Assembly (NCBI GenBank): GCA_963785115.1 | Contig: CAWATY010000006.1 | Coordinates: forward strand, 712,332-776,331 | Direction: 5' to 3' | Source: JACCWP01 sp963785115 | Lineage (GTDB): Bacteria; Actinomycetota; Actinomycetes; Propionibacteriales; Nocardioidaceae | Length of the DNA: 64,000 nucleotides | In this document: one piece after another, positions 59,813 through 64,000 of the stretch | Layout: each line of letters opens with the position of its first letter | Numbering within the stretch: position 1 is the stretch's first letter | Notes under the pieces: model-generated | What the model was told of the DNA's origin: nothing | The model's input: only the letters and a program-made list of their open reading frames with translations | The model's database searches: none | Translations under genes and position numbers: made by a program

Positions 59813-60233
59813 CGTCGTCGACGTCGTGCAGGACACGTTCGTCGCGCTCTGGAAGGACGCGCGCCGGTTCCGTCACGAGGGTGAGGTCGGCGCGTGGCTG
59901 TGGGGCATCGCGTTCCGGCGGATGGTGTCGCGGCTGCGCCGCCGCAAGGACGTGGTGCTCGTCCCCGACTGGGACGTGTCGCCGGTGCGGCAGCAGGTGT
60001 TGCCGTCCGCCGAGGACCAGGTGCTCCTGGGAGTCGAGTTCGGCGATCTCGCCGCGGCTCTGCGGCGCCTGTCGCCAGAGTTCCGCTCGGTGGTGCAGGC
60101 GGTCGTGCTCGACGGCCTGACCACGAAGGAGGCTGGGCGCCTGCTCGGCGTCCGCGAGAACACCGTGAAGACGCGGCTCCACCGCGCCAAGGCACAGCTG
60201 AGGACCGCGCTCACCGAGCCGCAGGAGGGATGA
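59670..60233 (+). CDS. ECF-type RNA polymerase sigma factor
   Basis: The 187-residue product has sigma region 2 (RRCNDPDVVVDVVQDTFVAL, then AWLWGIAFRRMVSRLRRR) and region 4 with a helix-turn-helix (LTTKEAGRLLGVRENTVKTR). GTG start with GTGAGG just upstream. The next gene encodes a zinc-finger anti-sigma protein overlapping its stop region, followed by ABC transporter genes, so the sigma factor probably controls its own operon. The signal is unknown. Confidence 0.92.
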   Translation: MDTTPTVTDAALVAAVADGDLSALRELYARHGGWLHARLLRRCNDPDVVVDVVQDTFVALWKDARRFRHEGEVGAWLWGIAFRRMVSRLRRRKDVVLVPDWDVSPVRQQVLPSAEDQVLLGVEFGDLAAALRRLSPEFRSVVQAVVLDGLTTKEAGRLLGVRENTVKTRLHRAKAQLRTALTEPQEG

Positions 60234-60235
60234 CG

Positions 60236-61065
60236 ATGACCAATGGGACCCAGGCTTGGCACGCCGACCGGGCGCTGCTCGCGAGCTATCTCGCCGGCGA
60301 CCTCGATGCCATCACCGGCGCCTCGGTCGAGCAGCACGTGAGCCAGTGCGAGACCTGCCGGGCGGCGGTGGGCCACCTGCTCGAGCCGCAGCTGGTGGAG
60401 CGCACGTGGGCCGGCATCCGCGACGCCGTGGAGCGTCCGCCCCTGCCGTACCCCCTGCGGCTCGCCCGGCGGTGCGGGCTCCCGGAGCCGACCGCGGTGC
60501 TGCTCGCCGGCGCGGCCTCGCTGCGCGGTGCCTGGCTGGTCGGTGCGTTCCTGTCGTTGTCGTTCGCCACGTTGGCCGCCTACGCGTCAGGAGGAACGGC
60601 GCTCGCACCGTTCCTCCTCGCGGCGCCCCTGGCGCCGGTGCTCGGCGTCGCCGCCGCCTACGGCCCGCGCCAGGACCCACTCGAGGCGCTGCTGGCCACC
60701 GCGCCTTACGGACGCACCAGGCTGATCCTGCTGCGCACGATCGCGGTTCTGGTGTCGGTGCTGCCGGTCACCGTGCTGCTCGGGCTTGCCGTGCCCGGGC
60801 CGCCGTGGCTCGCCGGCGCGTGGCTCGGCCCGGCCCTGGCGCTGGTGCCGGTGCTGCTCGCGCTGGCCGCCTTCGTCGGGCCCCGGACCGCGGCGACCGT
60901 CGTGGCGCTCGTCTGGTCCGGCGTCGTGCTCGGCTCCACGCGTGCCTTCGCGCCCACCTGGCCGGTCGAGGCGGCACAGCAGGGCGTCTACCTCGGGCTG
61001 GCCGTGGCCGCCTGTGCCGTCATTGCGATTCGAGCCGGCACCGACCGGCAGCCGGGGGTGGCGTT

Positions 61066-61069
<4 letters not shown>
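60236..61069 (+). CDS. Zinc-finger anti-sigma factor fused to a multi-pass membrane domain
   Basis: ATG 60236 is preferred because AGGAGG at 60223-60228 lies 7 bases upstream; ATG 60230 would sit directly on it. The 277-residue product starts with an anti-sigma zinc finger (His34, Cys38, Cys41 in HVSQCETC). It continues into about six membrane helices (GAWLVGAFLSLSFATLAAYA and others), more than the single helix of most anti-sigma factors. It should hold the sigma factor at the membrane and may itself be part of the transporter encoded downstream. It overlaps the ABC ATPase gene by 4 bp. Confidence 0.82.
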
Positions 61070-61944
<875 letters not shown>

Positions 61945-61973
61945 CGCCGTCCGAACCACATCTGGAGCGACCG

Positions 61974-62870
61974 ATGAGCATTCTTTCCGTGCCCGCGTCC
62001 GGCATCGCCGGTTACCGCGCGATGGCAGCCATCGAGGCCCGCCGGATGGCCCGCCACCCCATCTTCGTGCTGGGCGTCGCTCTTGGCTTCGTCGTGCTGG
62101 GGCTGTACGTCGTCCTCGTCGACGTCGGCACTGGGGTCCCGGTTGTGCTCACGCTTCCGTTGCTCGGCGCGTTCTACATCGGCCTCGCCAGCGTGATCGC
62201 CGCCGCGCTGCTCACCCGGTCCACCGAGGTCGCCGTCGAGGCCGTCGCCACGGCACCCGGCACCGAGGCCCGCCGGACGCTCGCGCTGGCCGCAGCGGGC
62301 ATCCCACCGCTCGTGGCCGGGCTGGTGTTCTCGGTCGCCCTCGTCGTCCTCGCGAGGGTGATCGGCGTGGCTCCGCAGGAGTGGTGGTTCGACACCCTGC
62401 CCGACTGGCAGGTGTGGAGCATCGTGCTCATGTGCCCGGTGGCCTGCCTCGACGGAGCCCTGCTGGGCGTGCTGGCCGGCCGCTGGCTCCGGTTCCGTGG
62501 CGCTTCGGGCATGGTCGTGGTCGCCCTCATCGTGGTGAGCCTGCTCGGACAAGTGCCCCTCCTCGACACCGGCAGATCCGAGTGGCGGCTCTGGGTGCCG
62601 TGGGCCATCTTCCACACCGGGGACAACGCGGACGGCACCCAGACGCTGATCGCCGGTAACCCCGCTGCCTACCTCGGCTACCTGCTGGCTCTCGGCGCCC
62701 TCGCCGTCCTCGGGGCGATGTGGCACGACCGCGCCGCCAGGACGCCCAGGTTCCGCGTCCTCGTGGCGGCCGTCGCCGCGTCCGCGGTGGTCCTCTTCTG
62801 CCTCGCGGCCACGACCGGCAACCATGACAATCGGGACTCCGACCCGATCCCGTCCAGGGTCACGGCTTGA
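61974..62870 (+). CDS. ABC transporter membrane (permease) protein
   Basis: The ATG at 61974, with GGAG 7 bases upstream, gives 298 residues with about six hydrophobic segments (for example FVLGVALGFVVLGLYVVLVD and ASGMVVVALIVVSLLGQVPLL). It resembles ABC-2 type permeases in topology and is placed directly after the ATPase. The C-terminus is overlapped by the TTG start of the next gene. No specific transporter family could be identified by eye. Confidence 0.75.
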   Translation: MSILSVPASGIAGYRAMAAIEARRMARHPIFVLGVALGFVVLGLYVVLVDVGTGVPVVLTLPLLGAFYIGLASVIAAALLTRSTEVAVEAVATAPGTEARRTLALAAAGIPPLVAGLVFSVALVVLARVIGVAPQEWWFDTLPDWQVWSIVLMCPVACLDGALLGVLAGRWLRFRGASGMVVVALIVVSLLGQVPLLDTGRSEWRLWVPWAIFHTGDNADGTQTLIAGNPAAYLGYLLALGALAVLGAMWHDRAARTPRFRVLVAAVAASAVVLFCLAATTGNHDNRDSDPIPSRVTA

Positions 62871-63457
62871 GCACTCGGCTCTGGTACCTCCGGCGCGGGG
62901 TCGCCTGGCTGCCGCTGCTCGGGGCCTGTGTTGCAGCCGCAGTCACCGCGGTCCTCCTCGCGCGGTGGCCGGACGACGCCTTCCTGCTCGCACCGGCACT
63001 GCTCGCCTGCTGCGCATCCGCCGCGGCGTTCGCCTACGACGAGGACGCCCTTCCCATGGTGGCCGTGACCCCGCGCGGGGCGGGCTGGCGGCGCGCAAAC
63101 CGGCTCGGCGTGACACTGGTGCCGCTGTCGGTGTGGTCCCTGGTGGTGACCCTGCGACCCGGCGACGTCCCCCTCTGGCGGCCGGGCTGGTGGCTGCTGG
63201 GCGGCGCCACCGTCCTGCTCGTCACCGGCTCGACGGCGCTGGCCTCCCGTCGACTCGTGCCGACGCCCGGCGCGATGTTCGCGCCGGTGGTGGCGGTGGC
63301 TGCGGTGGCGCCGGTGACCCTGTCGGGGATGTTCAGCTGGGGCACCCTCTACCCGATCGGCAACTTCCCAGACGCGGTGCTCACGGTGTGGCTGGGCGTG
63401 GCTCTCAGCGGCCTCGTGGTGTGCGCCGTGGCACTACGTCCGGGCGTGCGGCCGTGA
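62867..63457 (+). CDS. Membrane protein of the ABC operon
   Basis: A TTG start at 62867 overlaps the preceding stop (TTGA), so the reading depends on translational coupling. The 196-residue product has about five or six hydrophobic segments and a short polar N-terminus (MSTRLWYLRRG). It resembles the C-terminal permease partners of ABC-2 exporters but no family motif was recognised. It overlaps the next gene by 4 bp. Confidence 0.7.
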   Translation: MSTRLWYLRRGVAWLPLLGACVAAAVTAVLLARWPDDAFLLAPALLACCASAAAFAYDEDALPMVAVTPRGAGWRRANRLGVTLVPLSVWSLVVTLRPGDVPLWRPGWWLLGGATVLLVTGSTALASRRLVPTPGAMFAPVVAVAAVAPVTLSGMFSWGTLYPIGNFPDAVLTVWLGVALSGLVVCAVALRPGVRP

Positions 63458-63909
63458 GGGCCTGGGCGTTGCGTCTCGCGGGCTTCAACGCCTTGGTGAA
63501 CGCCCTGGGCTTCGGAGCCTTCGATGTCGGCGCCATCTGGCACCTCGCTCACCACCACGAGGTCTGGAACGCGGCCGGCAACCCGACCTACGGCTACGGC
63601 CCGTTCTACGACCACGGGATCACCACCACCGTCCCGCTCCTGTTGGCGTTCCTCGGCGCGTGCATCGTGCTTGCGATCGGCGGTGGCCTGCTGCTGGTTC
63701 GACGCCCGATCGGGGTCGTCAGCACTTTGGCCGGCATCGTCATGTGTGCGCCGTTCTGGTGGGGCTTCGACCTGCCTCTAGCGTGGATCAACGCGCTGAT
63801 CGTGCTGCTCTTCCTTGCATTGGCGTGGGGCGCAAAAATGAGCACTCGAACTGGACCTGCCTCGCACCGCGGCCCGGATCCCGTTGCTTGCCCGACGTCC
63901 GACCCCTGA
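63454..63909 (+). CDS. Membrane protein at the end of the ABC operon
   Basis: The GTG at 63454 overlaps the preceding stop (GTGA). The 151-residue product has four hydrophobic segments; a His-rich loop (IWHLAHHHEVWNAAG) follows the first. The C-terminus is a polar tail. No family recognised. It is the last gene in the window; the 91 bp after it show no gene. Confidence 0.65.
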   Translation: MRAWALRLAGFNALVNALGFGAFDVGAIWHLAHHHEVWNAAGNPTYGYGPFYDHGITTTVPLLLAFLGACIVLAIGGGLLLVRRPIGVVSTLAGIVMCAPFWWGFDLPLAWINALIVLLFLALAWGAKMSTRTGPASHRGPDPVACPTSDP

Positions 63910-64000
63910 CACACGACCGGCGTCCTCGCGGGGGGCAGACCGCTACCTCGCGTCATGTCAACGACAGCACGGGCGGGGGCGGTGCTTATACGCTCCTTTC

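Overview
The window is very GC-rich DNA from an actinobacterium, most likely one of the Propionibacteriales (Nocardioides-like). The evidence is marker genes: WhiB7 with an AT-hook, AdnA/AdnB, UvrD2, a mycoredoxin, DUF3107, UPF0182, a PPA1309-family protein and an actinobacterial initiator tRNA. GTG starts, 4-bp ATGA/GTGA overlaps and TAnnnT boxes 6-8 nt before start codons (leaderless promoters) are frequent. The genus is an inference.

Region 1 (1-3.3 kb) holds a truncated PHP phosphoesterase, a MarC-family membrane protein, a GNAT acetyltransferase and an M20 peptidase.

Region 2 (3.3-22.4 kb) is the most interesting part. It looks like a complete nucleobase (pyrimidine) catabolic island built as two divergent gene sets. 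The minus-strand operon encodes a DUF2877-FdrA-DUF1116 trio, the family of the E. coli AllH/AllF/AllG oxamate carbamoyltransferase. The plus-strand operon encodes an NCS2 uracil/xanthine-type permease, a three-subunit molybdenum hydroxylase with a membrane-anchored CoxG protein, an amidase-signature hydrolase, HyuA/HyuB, an NCS1 permease, a yeast-type cytosine deaminase, a carbamate kinase and a barbiturase/cyanurate-hydrolase family enzyme. I read it as cytosine to uracil to barbiturate to ureidomalonate. The new element I propose is that ureidomalonate is split phosphorolytically by the FdrA trio, giving carbamoyl phosphate (and ATP through carbamate kinase) plus malonamate, which the amidase converts to malonate.

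Region 3 (22.5-54.6 kb) is a housekeeping and stress block whose order largely matches the Mycobacterium tuberculosis Rv3193c-Rv3211 region. It contains a DEAD helicase, a ferritin-like protein, DUF3107, TetR, MoeZ, an alkyltransferase-like protein, AdnA-AdnB, DeoD, NudC, mycoredoxin, UvrD2, WhiB7, an ABC1 kinase, an orphan TOMM-type E1-like protein, metallopeptidases, MoaE, a PDZ/Lon-like protease and UPF0182. whiB7 is preceded by a clear upstream-ORF attenuator. Twelve-base tandem repeats recur at several gene ends.

Region 4 (54.6-64 kb) begins at an initiator tRNA-Met gene and looks like an accessory segment. It has an excisionase-like gene broken by a stop codon, a fused alcohol-dehydrogenase remnant, an NAD(P)-binding protein, a DJ-1/PfpI protein, a multicopper oxidase with two inserted heavy-metal-binding modules, a 190-bp duplication that left a truncated sigma-factor copy, and an ECF sigma / zinc-finger anti-sigma / ABC-transporter operon running to the window end.
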